Shown here: one piece after another, positions 10,741-25,100 of the stretch
Layout of the letters: every line of letters begins with the position of its first letter
Position numbering within the stretch: position 1 is the stretch's first letter
Origin: Lotus japonicus
Taxonomy: Eukaryota; Streptophyta; Magnoliopsida; Fabales; Fabaceae
Assembly: GCF_012489685.1 (NCBI RefSeq)
Contig: NC_080044.1
Coordinates: forward strand, 23,974,369 to 24,038,368
DNA length: 64,000 bases
Direction of reading: 5' to 3'
The notes under the pieces: model-generated
What the model was told of the DNA's origin: nothing
The model's input: the letters and a program-made list of their open reading frames with translations, nothing else
The model's database searches: none
Position numbers and translations under genes: made by a program

Positions 10741-12330
10741 CTAAGAAGGGTTTTATGTACAAGGGCATTGAATTTATTCTTAATTTCAACTCCTAAAATG
10801 TCTTTTAACACAATTTTTTTAATTTCTATCTATCATGAATGCTTAGTTAGGAGAGTAAAAAAGAGAAAAAAAAAGTTTAATTAAATAAGGGTATATTCTT
10901 GTTAAAGAGTAATTAATGCTTAATGGACTATAAACTTCAAATTGGTTCTTATAAAAAAGGATCAAGTAAATCTCTCATTTGGTTCTTAGAAATGAGATCA
11001 GAGATAGCAATAATTACAATGATTCACTCTCTCAGTTTTTAATATTTTGAAATTAAATCATGTATAGGTATTTGGTAAATAATTTTTTTTTAACATGGGT
11101 GATTTTTTGAATATTAGGATTTGATGGTGTCATTTTCTCATGTTTTGTCTCAACGTTTCTAATTCAGCCATGATCACCACTGAAGTGGTAACCTTGACCC
11201 ATGTTGTTGCCGCTTCAAACATCCAGATTCAGGCATCATCATCGTTGAAGCAAATAACCTAGATCCCTGTCATCGCCGCTTCTAACACAACGTTCCTGGC
11301 CAATTTAACCATCGTCGCCGCAAAAGCAATAACCTCAATAACTGTCATCGTCGTTCATAGTTTATAGGTTGTTTGACTTTTCACCGTGGATTACGTTGTT
11401 AGCTCCTATTTCATTTCCTCTCAACTGCCCTATCCAACTATATAATTATCTAAGCATCAATAGGAAGTTGCAACCCATGCGTGGATTTTAGTTCATATAC
11501 ATAACGAATCAAACCTTTTTTTCGTATTTACTATATGTATATGTTGTTGAAATTGATTTAATGAAATTTCCCTAGTTTTGGGTTTTTAGGGGCAATTTGA
11601 AACCCTAATTTTTCTAGGATATAAAGTTTAATTTGGCTAGTTTCCTCACCATATTAAGCAAAGTAGAAAAAGATCTCTAGCAGCCATGAGGTGTTTAACC
11701 CTAAGAAAAACAATGAGGTGTTTAACCCTAAGAAAAACAATGAGGTGTTTAAAAGAAAGGGAATTGTTCTATGATGTAAAGTTAACTTTACAGCAGAACA
11801 AACTACCCAATTCACAAATCTAAACACCCCAAATCAACAACAAAACACAACAAGCAATATCCCAAAAAAAGAGAAAATAGGGCACTTGCTAGGAGAATTC
11901 CTTTACCCAGCTGCCAGAAAACAACGCCCAGCCCAAACACAAGACCAAACCAACAACCGCCAAAAAACACCCAAAAGACCAAAATATGAAGACAAAATTA
12001 AACAAATAACAAAAGAACTACCCTAATTAAGCTGACAAAAAGAAACAGAAAAATACAGAAAACTACAACGGAAGGACAAAACACACTAACCTGAACAACT
12101 CCATCCAACCACTTTGCCACACAAAACCAGCAAGCAAACAAATATTTCTTTGCAAATAAGAACTAATATTACCATAGAAAGGAAAATGTAGAGACCAATA
12201 TAAAGAAGTCAAATTGTGTAGGAACTAAAAACATACTACACAAGAATATAAAACAAAAGCATAGCTAGAACAAAACCAATTTAACAAGAAGAAGCTAAAA
12301 CTAGTTCTCCTCTCAGCATGTCTGTACTCT
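10741..12330. other. Intergenic, mostly featureless
   Basis: AT-rich sequence with no supported gene. It holds a short tandem repeat at 11690-11755. An A- and C-rich stretch at 11800-12300 may be an old retroelement 3' tail. Its right edge approaches the 3' end of zinc-finger gene 2. Confidence 0.4.
11690..11755 (+). repeat. 27-bp tandem repeat, about 2.5 copies
   Basis: The unit begins ATGAGGTGTTTAACCCTAAG and ends AAAAACA. It occurs twice in full and once in part, nearly identical. Confidence 0.85.
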
Positions 12331-13560
12331 TGGATTTTGATCTTCTCAGTGATGGGAAAAATCAACCTGATCGATTACTAGCAAGCTGGTTGGCTCCTCA
12401 AGTTCAAAATTTCCCCTTTGACATCAACACAAGTGTATATGCGGCTTCTTGCATAAGAGGATCAACTTCTTGAAATCCGTTTAATTCCAAACAAGAAGGA
12501 CTTTCTTTGAATCTGGGGCTTCTTTTAGGAGACACAGGCCATCTCAAAGGAGATTCAATTCCTGATTTCCTCACACTTTGAGAATGAACCCTCATGTGAC
12601 CACACAAGGACTTGTTGGAAGGGAAGGTTTTTCCGCAAAGGGAGCAAGTGTGTTTGCTGCTACTGCCGTTAACGTTGTTGGATTTTGCAATGCAAGAAGA
12701 GTCTTTTGTGTCCTTTTGATCTTGCTTTATGGAGACGGAGTGGATTCCCATGTGTCCACCCAGAGCTTGTCCTGATGTAAACCCTTGGTTGCAAATATGG
12801 CACAAGTAACAAGGTTCTTGCTCAATTTTAATGGCTGCAGCTGTAGTAGGAGCTGTAGGACCTTTGATGCGGAATCCTAATCCAGGTGAAACATTACCAC
12901 TTTGGTTGCTGATGTTGCTGCTGTTGCTATGATCATGGTTGTTCTTGTTATCTTCCTCCATCGGTTTCTTGATTTCTTCCAGCAAAGAGATGGTAGCTTT
13001 GTCACCAAGTGAGTCTATAACACTGCTTCTCTTTACAGTTTTGAGGGTTAACACCAAGAGACGCTAATCCTAATATATTTATTTTGTCCTCCTTAAAAAT
13101 TACCTTGGTGGATTTTATAATATGAGGGTTTGGATTCATTTAGTTAGTTAGGGTTAACGCTGAGATTACCATTTATCATGACTAAGTTATTTAGATTGAA
13201 TTTAAAAAAAAAGTTATTTAGATTGATTTAGATAGTTAGGATTTAAAAATATATAGTGCAAAAAAAAACTTTTCAGAATTATATGACCAATAAAAATCTT
13301 TTGAAAATTAGAATATCTTATCAAAACAACTTAAACTGGTGCTCTAGCTACTAGGATTAGAATTGTGAAAATTAATTATCAGATAAGTTAAGTATCACAA
13401 ACTAACATGTGTTTTACTAGGATTACACTTGTGAAACTACACGTTCAAAAAAACAATTGGGAAACTACACGCGTGCCCACCTGAATAGCGTTTCTATCAC
13501 AAAGCCTATTTGAATTCCATTAATCTTGCCTCAGCCCATCAAATAATTGCAAAATTTTGA
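12330..13560 (-). repeat. Inverted duplication, right arm (zinc-finger gene 2)
   Basis: This is the reverse-complement partner of 3765-5050. It covers the gene, about 75 bp of 3' flank and roughly 500 bp of 5' flank. Confidence 0.8.
12404..12961 (-). CDS. C2H2 zinc-finger protein (ZAT-type), gene 2
   Basis: From the first in-frame ATG (12961) this encodes 185 residues with two C2H2 fingers. Finger 1 (C54, C57, H70, H74) has the canonical QALGGH helix. Finger 2 has KSLCGH, as in its paralogue. The frame is open 32 codons further upstream, to a TTG at 13057, with a TAG just beyond. That extension (TLKTVKRSSVIDSLGDKAT) looks protein-like and matches the start of gene 1, so either an upstream exon or a lost ATG is possible. 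The products are expected to be nuclear DNA-binding regulators of the ZAT/C1-2i type. The gene is convergent with gene 1. I judge it the better preserved copy because of its QALGGH finger. Confidence 0.82.
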   Translation of the reverse strand: MEEDNKNNHDHSNSSNISNQSGNVSPGLGFRIKGPTAPTTAAAIKIEQEPCYLCHICNQGFTSGQALGGHMGIHSVSIKQDQKDTKDSSCIAKSNNVNGSSSKHTCSLCGKTFPSNKSLCGHMRVHSQSVRKSGIESPLRWPVSPKRSPRFKESPSCLELNGFQEVDPLMQEAAYTLVLMSKGKF

Positions 13561-14109
13561 TTTTAATTAGAATGTTTCGAGAGTTCAAAAAACAAATTTA
13601 GAATGTGCCGATGGAATTATTATAATCATGAATAAGTTGTTTTTTTACAATGAATAAGTTATTTAGATTGATTTAGTTAGTTAAAACTCCTAATGTGAAA
13701 GATTAGTCCCACAACTACGGTGAGATCTCTTGCTAAAGAAAAAAATAATTCAGTTAGTTAAAATTTAAAATTTAAAATTAGGTGTAAAACTATTTTACAC
13801 TGTCAGTGCATATCCATTAAACTCAAACTTTAATTGGAAACTCTTGTATCAACAAGGTCTAATATATAGTTGGTAAATAACTATGCTAATTAAGCATTTT
13901 ATCTAAGGTTTGATTTCTGGATAAAAATTTATTGGGAGAGACATACTCACTCAGCTTGATCTGAGAATAACTTTCATCACTTGCTTCGGCATCCGTTGTG
14001 CATTCATGGATACTTCTATATAAACATAAACATTAAACTGATCTTTTTGAGACTAATTTAATTGCTGAAAAATCATACTAATGATTAAAAATTAAAAATT
14101 ATTAATGAA
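13561..14109. other. Intergenic, no feature recognised
   Basis: AT-rich sequence between the inverted-repeat arm and the SINE. No coding or mobile-element signature is seen. Confidence 0.4.
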
Positions 14110-14122
14110 TACAATATTTGAT

Positions 14123-14234
14123 GTTTTTTTTGTTACATCGGAAAGATAAATTGCACTCTCCCAGGATTGATCCATGGACCTCCACCACCCAACCCATAGG
14201 TCCCCTACGTCTTACTGTTGAGCTATCATTCGAG
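14123..14234 (-). repeat. SINE with 13-bp target duplication
   Basis: TACAATATTTGAT flanks both sides (14110-14122, 14235-14247). On the minus strand the body begins with a tRNA-like GATAGCTCAACAGTAAG (A box), has GGATCAATCC (B box), and ends TTTCCGATGTAAC plus an A run. It is about 112 bp. Its 3' end matches the 3' end of the LINE at 9803-10487, suggesting mobilisation by that LINE family. Confidence 0.85.
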
Positions 14235-14850
14235 TACAATATTTGATATTGTTTGAGGTTACTAGAGAATTTATTTAAGAAATTTAGAAAAGTAAAACAA
14301 TGCTCAAATGGAACTATTAATTAAGGTCAATATTGTTTCATAAAAAATTAAGGAAAATTTATTATTGATTTTTTTGTATTTAATATGTGAACTAGTGAAA
14401 CTTATAATACCATTAAAAACATGCAATTGTGAGAATCAAGAGTATGATGGGTTCCTCAAAATTAAGAATAATAATTTGAATTTTTTTGACAAAACTATAA
14501 TCAAATTCCGATTGATAAGGGTGAATTAAAAAAAGTTATTGATTGCTTATTCAATTAGTTAAAAATAATATGTATTTTTTATTATTTTCATTCAATAAAA
14601 TTTAGTTAATAACTAGTGTGTAGTCCTTGGATTCATTCATCTACCTTGATGTCGAAATTGGAGATGAAGAAACCTTGTGGGGTGATTGGCAAAGGGCCTC
14701 CATCAATAATCGCAGTGTTGAAAGTAATATGGCTATTATCAAATTACTTTTATGGGTTAATCATCAAATTAGTCAATGTCTTTATAAGGTTGTTTCCATT
14801 TAGTCCCTCCTTGGAAATATTTTGATCATTGCCCTACAATTGCATCAACT

Positions 14851-15112
14851 GTGGTTAAGGCGATGACAACGATTTGCCCTCCATGCATTGATGCTCTAAT
14901 TCAGGATTGTAGGAGTATGGCGAAGAACTTTAGAGATGTGAGGTTCTCACATGTATGCGAAAAGGCCAACATGGTTGCACATAGGCTAGCTGGTCATGCT
15001 AATATGTACCCAATGAATGAATGGTGGGATGACCCTCCTGACAATTCGTAACTCATGCTATCTTTGCAGACAGTTGTCTAGCTTAACAATATTACGAACT
15101 TCCTATAAAAAA
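14851..15112 (+). pseudogene. LINE remnant: RNase H-like C-terminus and 3' tail
   Basis: The frame at 14851-15051 reads like the end of a LINE-type RNase H: IDALIQDCRSMAKNF, then VCEKANMVAHRLAGHA. A short 3' UTR and an A run at 15105-15112 follow. The upstream domain parts are not recognisable. Confidence 0.6.
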
Positions 15113-16161
15113 AATCTAGGCTTCACTTCAATTGATTGATTGATCGCATAAAATAGTAAATTGCTCGAAGAGTAAACAGAATGCAAGCAAGCATCATGGA
15201 AATATACAATGTTGGAATAGCGAGTAAGAAAGTTTTAGTTTCCACGGGCCAAACTGATAGTATAAAAAATGATAAAACAATTGGGGACATGTTTGTATCT
15301 GCTTGAAAAATAAGTGATTTTAAAGTTGAATAAAAAATAATCAGTTCCTGCCCCTCTTTTTTTTCTTTTCAAATTCTGCTTTTTGAAAAAAGCATACACA
15401 AACTTAAAAAATTACATATTAAGGGTTTGAAAAAGTAAGTGATTATATTATCAAATAAGCAATGCCAAATGAGCCCAATAACATATATCACTTATTTTCT
15501 TTCATTCACTTTCTATCAATCAAAACAAGTAGCAGAAAGTTTACTTCTCCTTCCTATCATTTTCTTTCCTCTCATAGCTTGCCTTTCATTTCCCCCTCTA
15601 ATCCATACTGAAGCCCTAAAATACCTTGTTGCTAGGGATAGTATTGACATCCCAGGTAGGCTATGTAGTATAGCCCAATAAAACAAATATGTGAGTGAAG
15701 GATCTCAAATGGGGCTCTAACTGAAGAGTCTAGACTATTAGGAAGATGAGAGCATTTTAGAGCTTCATAGGGCTCTACAGTCTACACAATGGAAGACAAG
15801 AACGATAACATTCAATATTAAAATTTTTGGCACGCAACCAACTCCTTTAAGACCTGTTGTTATGACATCAGCGCATATGGTGCCTAAGAATTGTCAAACA
15901 CCAATACCCTAATAAATAATCAATGGCAATGCAAACTACAATCATAAATTATTTTAAAGCACAAGCACAATAAATGATCAAAGGTAGAGAAGGGTTTGTT
16001 AATGAGCCATTTGCTCCACCCCCTCCCCCCTCTTTTGTTTTCTCTTTTTTCCCACTTTACCCCTTCAAATCCCTTCCTATTTTCCCTTCTGTAGACTACC
16101 CTTGTCATGAACCCAAATAATAGTAAAGAAAAGCCAAGCTGATCCACTGAACTGAAATCGG
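15113..16161. other. 3' flank of YAK1; possible MITE
   Basis: No gene is seen. At about 15285-15475, GTTTGTATCTGCTTG and later GCATACACAAACTT suggest a weak MITE-like inverted repeat. The right end should hold the YAK1 3' UTR. Confidence 0.35.
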
Positions 16162-19100
16162 CTAGTCTATCCTTGCATAATCTTTTCTTGTGCGCGATGC
16201 AGGTGGTATGTTTGAGACTGGAGGGTTCATTCTTCGCCCTACAATAGATACCAGCCAAGTTAGAGTGGTGTACGCACATCATAATATAATATTTGAATAA
16301 AAGTTGAAAAAGAAGGAGATGCAGATGAATTGCCCTAGGGGCTAGGGAAGTTGCTAAAGTAGAATTACCCCAAGGACCTTATCACTGTTATTTTATGCAG
16401 ATTAAACCATTAAATTATTTTTCCTCCCTGAAAGATGAATAAATTGATCTAGTCCTTTTGCGACGTCAATTTAGTTCCTGAAAATGTCTAAACTGATAAT
16501 CTCCGAGGGGTAAAATTAATTTACTTTTTTTCAGAGACTAGAGTAACTGATCCAAAATCTTCCGAGACAAAAATGATGGTTTATCCTTTTATTCTCCATT
16601 AATTCTCAATAAATATTTTATGGTCACCAAGTTAAACCAGCAAGTACAAACTTCACATCTAATCAGGATAAGGGCAAAGGGTCATAGAAGAAAACTAGCA
16701 TATTCGAGTGATCCTAATGCGTGGAGTATATTACTTTGAAGGTAATAAAATCCAAACACTAAAAAAACAATTGGAAAACAACGAGGATGGATGGAACAAA
16801 GAGGCACATACCCCATGACATACTGTTGGTGAATGAGGTATTCCTGGGAGAACGTGGCCCCACACTGTTGAAACCAGAAGGAGGAGCCTGAAGCTTAATT
16901 TGATTCCAGTCACCCCCTGGGGGGGGTCTCCCATGTGTGAACCTTTGAACAGATTGGTGTCCAAGACGGCTTGGAGTATTTTGTGAAATATGAGGCATGG
17001 CATGAAAAGGCTTTGACATAGAGGGTATATATGATGCGTGAAGATCATGTGTTGGAGGACTACCCATCTCTACATTAGAAAATGTTTGACCTGGTCCATT
17101 TCTTCTGAAGCACACAGTAAAATACAGTATAAGGGATCAATGAGGTTAAACAAGAATCCAGATTTAGTGGACAGAAATTATAAGGGAAGGGAAATATTGC
17201 ATAGATTCTTATTTACCCTTTTAAGTGAATCAAATCATTTCATAAATTGCAACAATTTCCATGTTTTCATAATTCTATAACACAAAAAGGAATGTCACAT
17301 TAACACGTACGTTGATACAGTGAAATCATTTATTTTAAGTAATGTTATAAGGAGTCCACTTCATATGCAAAGCTTAAACTTATGAGGTAAATCATTAACA
17401 TATTAACAAATCAACCCAGGCTGCAACCAAGGAAGGGACAATCTGTATGTGGGGAAACCAGAAGAACAAAGTATAAAAGTAAAGGTAAGTGAGTAAAAAA
17501 AATCCAACAGCAGACAAACCCACCTTTGCACGAATATTGGAGTGCTAGAGTTGGAGACGGGATTGAACCTTCCAAATCCAGACCATGGTTCAGTGGAACC
17601 GAGATTCATACTGCCGAACTCAGTTGTCAAGGAGCTTTCATCTGAACCATCCTCTTGAAGTAGTAGTTCATCACTGGAATGAAATTAAAATCACTGAGTC
17701 TGCCTCATGACCATCATTAACAAAAAATAGTTGAATTCCTCCACAAATGGATTCTAGTGTCATTCAATTCAATCGAGGGGAAGAGTATATTCTCTGATCA
17801 CTTGTCTATTTAATTTCTTTTTCCCTCTTAACCTCTTGTATCATCATATTTTTGTATTTCGTTTTTTTCAAGATATCTCTCGGATTCAAGCTATCTTCTA
17901 TTAAAATTCTCCTCATTCCGTATTTCAATTAAAAGGAAAAAAAACAGTACCTAATATTACTCACACATTAGGCCCATTATTGCTGACATGAATTACATCC
18001 TTATTTCTTGTTAGTCTCAAACTTGCACCAAATATTCAGTCTTGTTTACTATTTAAAAGGTCTCCATATTGTTAGTATCAAACAGCACAATACTTCGTCT
18101 CTACTGGATCTAGCAACTATGTTCTGTATCTTAATTGTCAATGAAATTAACTTACCTCCGCCAAAGACAGAATACCCCAAAATTGATCTTTTATTATAAC
18201 GTTAACCTGCCCCCTCAGCATCATAATAGTCAAGAAAGTGAGTATTGCATTTGTTTTCATGCCCTCTCTACTCAAGTTCCCTCTTTATTCTATCCATTCA
18301 AACCAACTGTTTATTCGTTTTACCACCTAAGTTAAATGCATCTTGCTGCCCAAATTGTATGTTGTAAACAAATAAAACTTTCAATAAGACAGTATGAAAA
18401 TTGAGACTCATTTTGTGAAAGTTAACATTGCATAAAACATAAAAAATCAGACATCCAAGATAGCAGTATAATATAAAAGATTAAAAATAAGCTGGTTTGG
18501 AACCAAATGTGTACCTATAATTAGGATCCCAATCTCCAGGATCAGGCAGTGAAATGCCTGTCTCCACATCATCACAAACCAATTCTGTCAATTGTGAGTT
18601 TCGATTAGAACTAGGCATCATAGAGCATGTGATATTCTGATTAGCAGATATGCCTCCACTTCCTCGCTGCTTCCAGTTTCCAGGATTAGTATTTGGTTGT
18701 AGATAAGATGGTGAACTGCCAAGAGCTTGTGATGTTCCCTCAGCATGGCTTGAGCTGTCAGGATATTGACCGTGCCAATGCGAAGAAAATGTTGTTTCCT
18801 GAGTTTGAGGACTTCCGGAATGTCCCCAATTCTTTCTTCTATTAAATTGGCTAGCTGCAGCTGTCTTTCCCAAAGGTGATCCATGAGTAGTTCCTCTCGC
18901 GGGAGATGTAGGTCCATAGTGTCCTGGAGAACCAACAGATACCTGACTATAGGAATTTGGCGGAGTAAACTGTGAGGGGCTAGCACCAAGGGGCAGAGGA
19001 GCAAAATTTCCAGCTGATGGACTTACACCAAGCCCATTCCCCGGTTGATACTTAACTCTTCTCCGAGCATCAGGACTATTTCCAAGCATTGACATACTTC

Positions 19101-22100
19101 CCTGACTGTGCATGTTCATACCAGATGGAACAATAGGTGAATAGTAAGCAAACATGTTACTGCTCTCTCCGTAACTTCCATAGCTGCTTCCAAGCCCAGC
19201 ACTCTCATTATAGCTCCCATGGCTTCCTATGCTGCCATAACTATTAGCAGATGGATGTTGCCCCATCTGAAAATGTGGACTGCTATAGAGGGAACCTCTT
19301 TTGCCTGGAACCTGTAGGAACAAAACATACTCAAAAAATTGGATATCCTTGTTTGAAAATTGACTTTCCAAGTTGAGGTAGCCCTATTAGATTGGAATTC
19401 AATTAATGGCTAAGTATCAATTATCAAATGGGCATTCAGCAAGAAGAGTTGGGTATTAGTAATTAGTGGTTATAAAAGACATACTTTTATGAGCAGCAAA
19501 ATATCATTGTGGATATGCGATGAAACAATGTATTTGGTGGGTTTTAAATATAATACTTCAATGATTTCAATAGAAAATGAACTACTAAGTTTCTCAATTT
19601 TCTTGTCAAGATCAAAGATCGAAGTTCCTGCTCAGGAACCTCGAATCCTTCCCACGGTAAGTCACTCATTTGAATTTCGAACACCCTCAATATAATTAAT
19701 ACTAACAAATAACAAGAAGTTTTAGATCTGCACTCCTAACAAGGTTGTCTTGGCCACATGTACGATTTGCATTTTCAGTTAAGAAATAACTGCAAATTTA
19801 GTTCTACATTGCCCAACTGCTATCCTACAAAAAGTTTTAGGAAGCATTTAGTGATTATTGACTACATCCATGGATGGAAACAAATGCTTTGTACTTTGAA
19901 GCAAAAAACCTCCTAAGTCCTAACAGGTCAAGCAATCCATACCTTTTTGGGAATTGAATTGATGATTGGCTTTGATACAAATTGTATTGAGCTCTTACAA
20001 CTAAACCAAAAGCAATTGCTACTGGTTAGGGCCAACTTCTTCTATTTTAGAACATCAGCAAGCACCAAAGTTTGATCGGGTCCGGCTCGTCTAAAGTGAG
20101 GGGTAAAGTAAGTCATCGCAACAATTGATTGAGTTGCTTTGTTGACTTCAAAGCAGGTAATCACTATTAATGGTTGTAGTGACTTACTTTAACCTCTAAA
20201 GTGACTCTAACCCTCTAAAGTGACTCTCACTTTAGAGGAGCCAAATCCGTTCATCAGAATATGGTTTTTCTTCACAACACCTCTGTAATCATATTAATAG
20301 TGTGCACGGCTAAGCTTATGTATGAAGCTTCTCCTGCTTTATTTAACTGTATACTCACTAGTTAGAGCACAAAATTTGTAAATCAGTGAGACATAAATTC
20401 TCTAGGCAATCACGAGTTTGAGTCACTATAGCTTTTACTCAACAGGACTTTTTTACTATCCTTTTGTCCAATTAGAGGTTTGGCCTGCTGCCCCATCTTA
20501 TGGATAAAATTATTTTCCCTTTGAAATCTATTTAACATGCTTTCTTGTCATTTTAAAGTTAAAAAGTTATCATAAATGCACCTAACTTCCCTGTACTTGA
20601 GATAGAGGTAGTAATATATACAGTAGTAGCAGGCTTACGTTGGGTGATAGACCAGCAGCAAACCAGTGCCCTCCTCCTGGATGATTATCAACCTTGATAT
20701 TTTGAACTACCGGCTAAAAAGTCACAGATAAATTAAATGAACATTAGATCATGGAGAGATTGGAATCAATCTCAATCAAACAACTTACTGCAGTGACAGA
20801 ACAGCAACATCCAAATAAAATAGGACATAATTATAATATCTTAAAATTATATATTTCTTGACTTATTTAAAGATTTAAGCATGTTGGAATAGAGTTTTGA
20901 GCCTATAAACCTAATTAGAAATAAATTATGACGTACTTGAGTATCTTATCATAAAATAGGCTTTTGAGAAGACTTTCAGGCCAAGCCAGACTTTAAAAAA
21001 ATGATAGGCCATATGATAGAACCAGAGATGAAAAGAAGAAACTGAGAATATTATAGAAAGAAAAATAGAGCAAAGCTCAATTACAGATGAGTATGCACTA
21101 CCCAGAGCCCCAGCTCCTACCAGAGAGAAGAATCTCTCCTAACAAACTAACCAATTCTCATACTGACTCACACACTCCCCTCACCTCTCCCTTCATACCC
21201 CAGATTCCTTTCCACGTCACTAACTAATTCTCCTTTTGATAGCCTGATTTTATTGATAGAAAACCCTAATTCCCAATTGGAAACTAGGGAGAGATACAAG
21301 AGAAAGGGATACCAAACACCCTTCCAAGCCTAAGAGAGAACCACTTCTCTCTCTAACCCAATTCCTAAACTGAATAACCAAGATACTAATGTTCTCTACC
21401 TCTTTCTTATTTATAGGCAACCAGCCTTACTAACCCTCTTAACTAACTAACTAACCCCTAACCTTGAGTTCCTATCAATACTCCCCCCCTGAAAATTCAC
21501 CTTGTCCTCAAGGTGAGGAACAAAAAGCAAACTAAAACAGTGAACAAGTATGCCTACTATACAAAAGTGACAAATTCAAGCTAAAACAATGAACCACCCA
21601 AAATACAGCATGCTAACAATACAAAAGTGACAATAATCACAGCTTCCGCCTGGATCCCACAACCTAAAGCAAAGAGTCCAACACAATTTGCAGAAGATCT
21701 CATTGATGCAAATTGGTTGAGGCAGCAAGATAGCAGCATCGTTCAAAGCAAACCCATAACCAGCCAACAAGTTCTCAAGTAGTCCAGTAAGTGAATCAAC
21801 ACCAACAATAAACCCTCCTCCAAGTGACCCAAATTGGGTGAATGTCCAACTACCACCAATATGTTGATGCCTCCAATACGTTTCTTGCCTCCAAACCCAA
21901 ACATTGAACTCAGAAATTTGAGAATTCAAACTCTGATACCCAGTAACTAAATCAGCTAAGACATGTGGGTTACATGACCAAGCACTTTATTAGAGTACAT
22001 CACATACCGTGTAGTAGAAGCTACTATTAAGTAGCTGCTGACTGTGTATACAGTCAATCTTAGAGTTAGTTATGCTAGCTGTCAAAGTTAGTTTTGCTTA

Positions 22101-25100
22101 GCTGTCATGCTGAGTTGTCATAACTGTTTTTGTTAGAGTTTGTTAAGATTGGTTAGCTTGATTGACAAGCTAGAGTGTTCACTATATAAACTGTATTCAC
22201 TCTTGTATTCAGTAACTTTGAAAATCAATGAGAATGAGATTCATAGAATAGAGTTTTCAACATGGTATCAAGAGCTCAGTACGATCCCTGAGATTTTTCT
22301 CTCATTTTTTCTCTTCTTCTTCTTCATCACCATGGCTGATGAAGAACCTGCTCAGGAAACTGCGATTCCTGCAACTCCAGTTCCAGTTTCTGTTGCTGCG
22401 AGTGCTTCTTCTCTGACTCACAAGCTTACTCTGAAGCTTGATGACACTGACTTCCTTTCATGGAAGCAAGACGTTGAAGGCATTGCTCGCACTCATCGAT
22501 TGCAGCACTTCCTCAACAGTCCCGATATTCCACCTCGCTTTCTCAATGAAGTTGATCGCATGAACGCCATTGAAAATCCTGCGTATCTTGCTTGGGAGCA
22601 GCAAGATTCTGCTCTATTCACATGGCTTCTCTCCTCGCTCTCGCCATCGGTGTTTCCTACGGTGGTCAATTGCACTCAGTCGTGGCAGATCTGGGAGGCG
22701 GTGCTCGATTTCTTCCAAGCGCACTCACTGGCGCAGAGCACGCAACTCAGATCTGAGTTGTGATCCATAACCAAAGGATCGAAGAGCACGTCGGAATATC
22801 TCAAACGCATCAAATCGATCGTGAATGCGTTGATCACCATCGGTGATCCCGTCACCTATCGCGAGCACCTTGAAGCTGTCTTCGATGGACTTCCCGATGA
22901 CTATAGTCCTCTCATGACGATCGTGTACAATCGTGAAGCTCCGACTCCTGTTTCGCAAGTTGAGGCGATGATTATCGCACATGAAACGCGTTTGGATCGC
23001 GCTCGATCTCATCAGTTGAATGCGAATCCTCCATCGGCGCTACTGACGCAGGCTTCGCCACCGCCAGCGACGCAACCTCCACCGTTGACGCCGTCGCCGG
23101 TGGCTTCTGAGGCAAATTATGCTTCCAGCTCCGTTGATTCTTCCTATGAGGAGCGCTCGTTTGATGAGCGCGGTGATGAACGCAGTGGTTTCTCTTATTC
23201 GCGTGTTCGTGGTGGTTACAATGGACGTGGTGGAGGCAACAACTCTCGCGGTGGCTACAATGGACGTGGCGGAGGCAGAGGCAACAATCGCAGTGTGCAA
23301 TGTCAGATCTGCAAGAAGTATGGTCATGATGCCAGTATCTGCTATCATCGTGCTTCTTCCACTCCTTCTACTGGCATGTTTGGCATGAACTCAGACTATG
23401 GAATGCAATTTCCTAATTTCCCTATGGTTTCTATGCCTCATTTTGGTTTCTCTCCTTACTGTGGTTCTCCTCAGTTTGGAAATCCAACTCAGTTTGGACA
23501 ACAGCAATATTCTGGACCTGGTTCTTCTTTTCCAGGATTTCCTTTTGGTCCTCAGCAGTTTGGTTTTCATCCTTTTGCTGGTACACCTTGGAATAATTCA
23601 TCCTCTTCTCAGTTCACAAGTGGAGGGCACAGATCTGGGAATTACAATGCAAGACCACCTCAAGCTATGATTACTGGTCCATCACAAGCAGGAGGCTCTT
23701 CTGCTTCAGCAAATCTGAGCACTTGGTTCCCTGATTCTGGTGCTACTCACCATGTGACTAATGATGCATCAGTTGTCTCAGATAGTGTTTCTCTTGCTGG
23801 TAATGATCACATCTTCATGGGGAATGGACAAGGTTTGCCAATCCTCTCTATAGGATCTGCTTCTTTTCCCTCTCCCTATCATCCTAACACCACACTCACT
23901 CTCAAAAATCTGCTTTTAGTTCCTGATATAACCAAAAATCTGGTTAGTGTGAGTAAATTTGCAAGAGATAATAATGTTTACTTTGAGTTTCACTCCTCTT
24001 TTTGTGTTGTGAAATGTCAGGTCACCTCTAGGGTCCTTCTTAAAGGTCTTGTTGGTCCAGATGGCTTGTATGCCTTTGAAGGCATGCACACTCCTTCTCT
24101 TTCCAAGAGTTCTTCTGTTCAAGTTCCAAATTCCTTGCCTCCAGTTGCTGTTTCAGATTCAGTTTCTGCCTTGTCAGCTGTTTTACCTAGTTCTACTATA
24201 CCTAGTTCTAGTAACAAGTCATCTACTATTGTAAGCCCAACCTCTTATGGTTTATGGCACTCTAGACTAGGTCATCCTCATCATGAGGCTTTACATTCAG
24301 CTTTAACTTCTTGTAATATTCCAGTACCTAATAAAACAAAGTTCACTGTTTGTTCAGCATGTTGTCTTTCAAAGTCACATAGATTGCCTTCTCATTCTTC
24401 TAATACTGTCTATACTTTACCTTTGGAACTGGTTTTTGCTGACCTATGGGGGCCTGCTTCTATTGAGTCTTCTTGTGGTTTCTCTTACTTTCTCAATTGT
24501 GTGGATGCCTTCTCTCGTTTCACTTGGATTTTTCCAATGAGAAAGAAGTCTGATACATGTTCTGTTTTTCTCCAGTTTCAAGCTATGGTTGAATTGAAAT
24601 TTAACTTGAAACTTAAGTCTGTACAAACTGATAATGACACAGAGTTCAAACCACTCACACCCTATTTTACAAAATTAGGGATTGTTCATAGACTAACTTG
24701 TCCCTATACACACCATCAAAATGGTAGTGTAGAACGAAAGCATCGCCATATTGTTGAGACTGGTCTTTCCTTGCTAGCACATGCTCATTTGCCATATCAG
24801 TTTTGGGATCATGCTTTTCAGGCAGCTGTTTTTCTTATTAACAGATTACCTACCTCAGTTTTAGGCAACATGAGTCCACATTTCAAGCTTTTTAACACAC
24901 ACCCTGACTACAACCTGCTTAAGGTTTTTGGTTGTGCTTGTTATCCACATTTAAGGCCTTATACACACTCTAAGCTGTCTCTCCGGTCTAAGCTATGTGT
25001 GTTCTTGGGATATTCTTCACAACATCAAGGTTACAAGTGTATGGACAATGAGGGTAAGATCTATGTCTCAAGAGATGTGGTCTTTGATGAGTTCAACTTC

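Noticed and set aside
22761..22763. Programmed stop readthrough between gag and pol in the copia element
   Set aside because: The stop lies early in gag, before the zinc knuckle, not at a gag/pol border; a point mutation is simpler.
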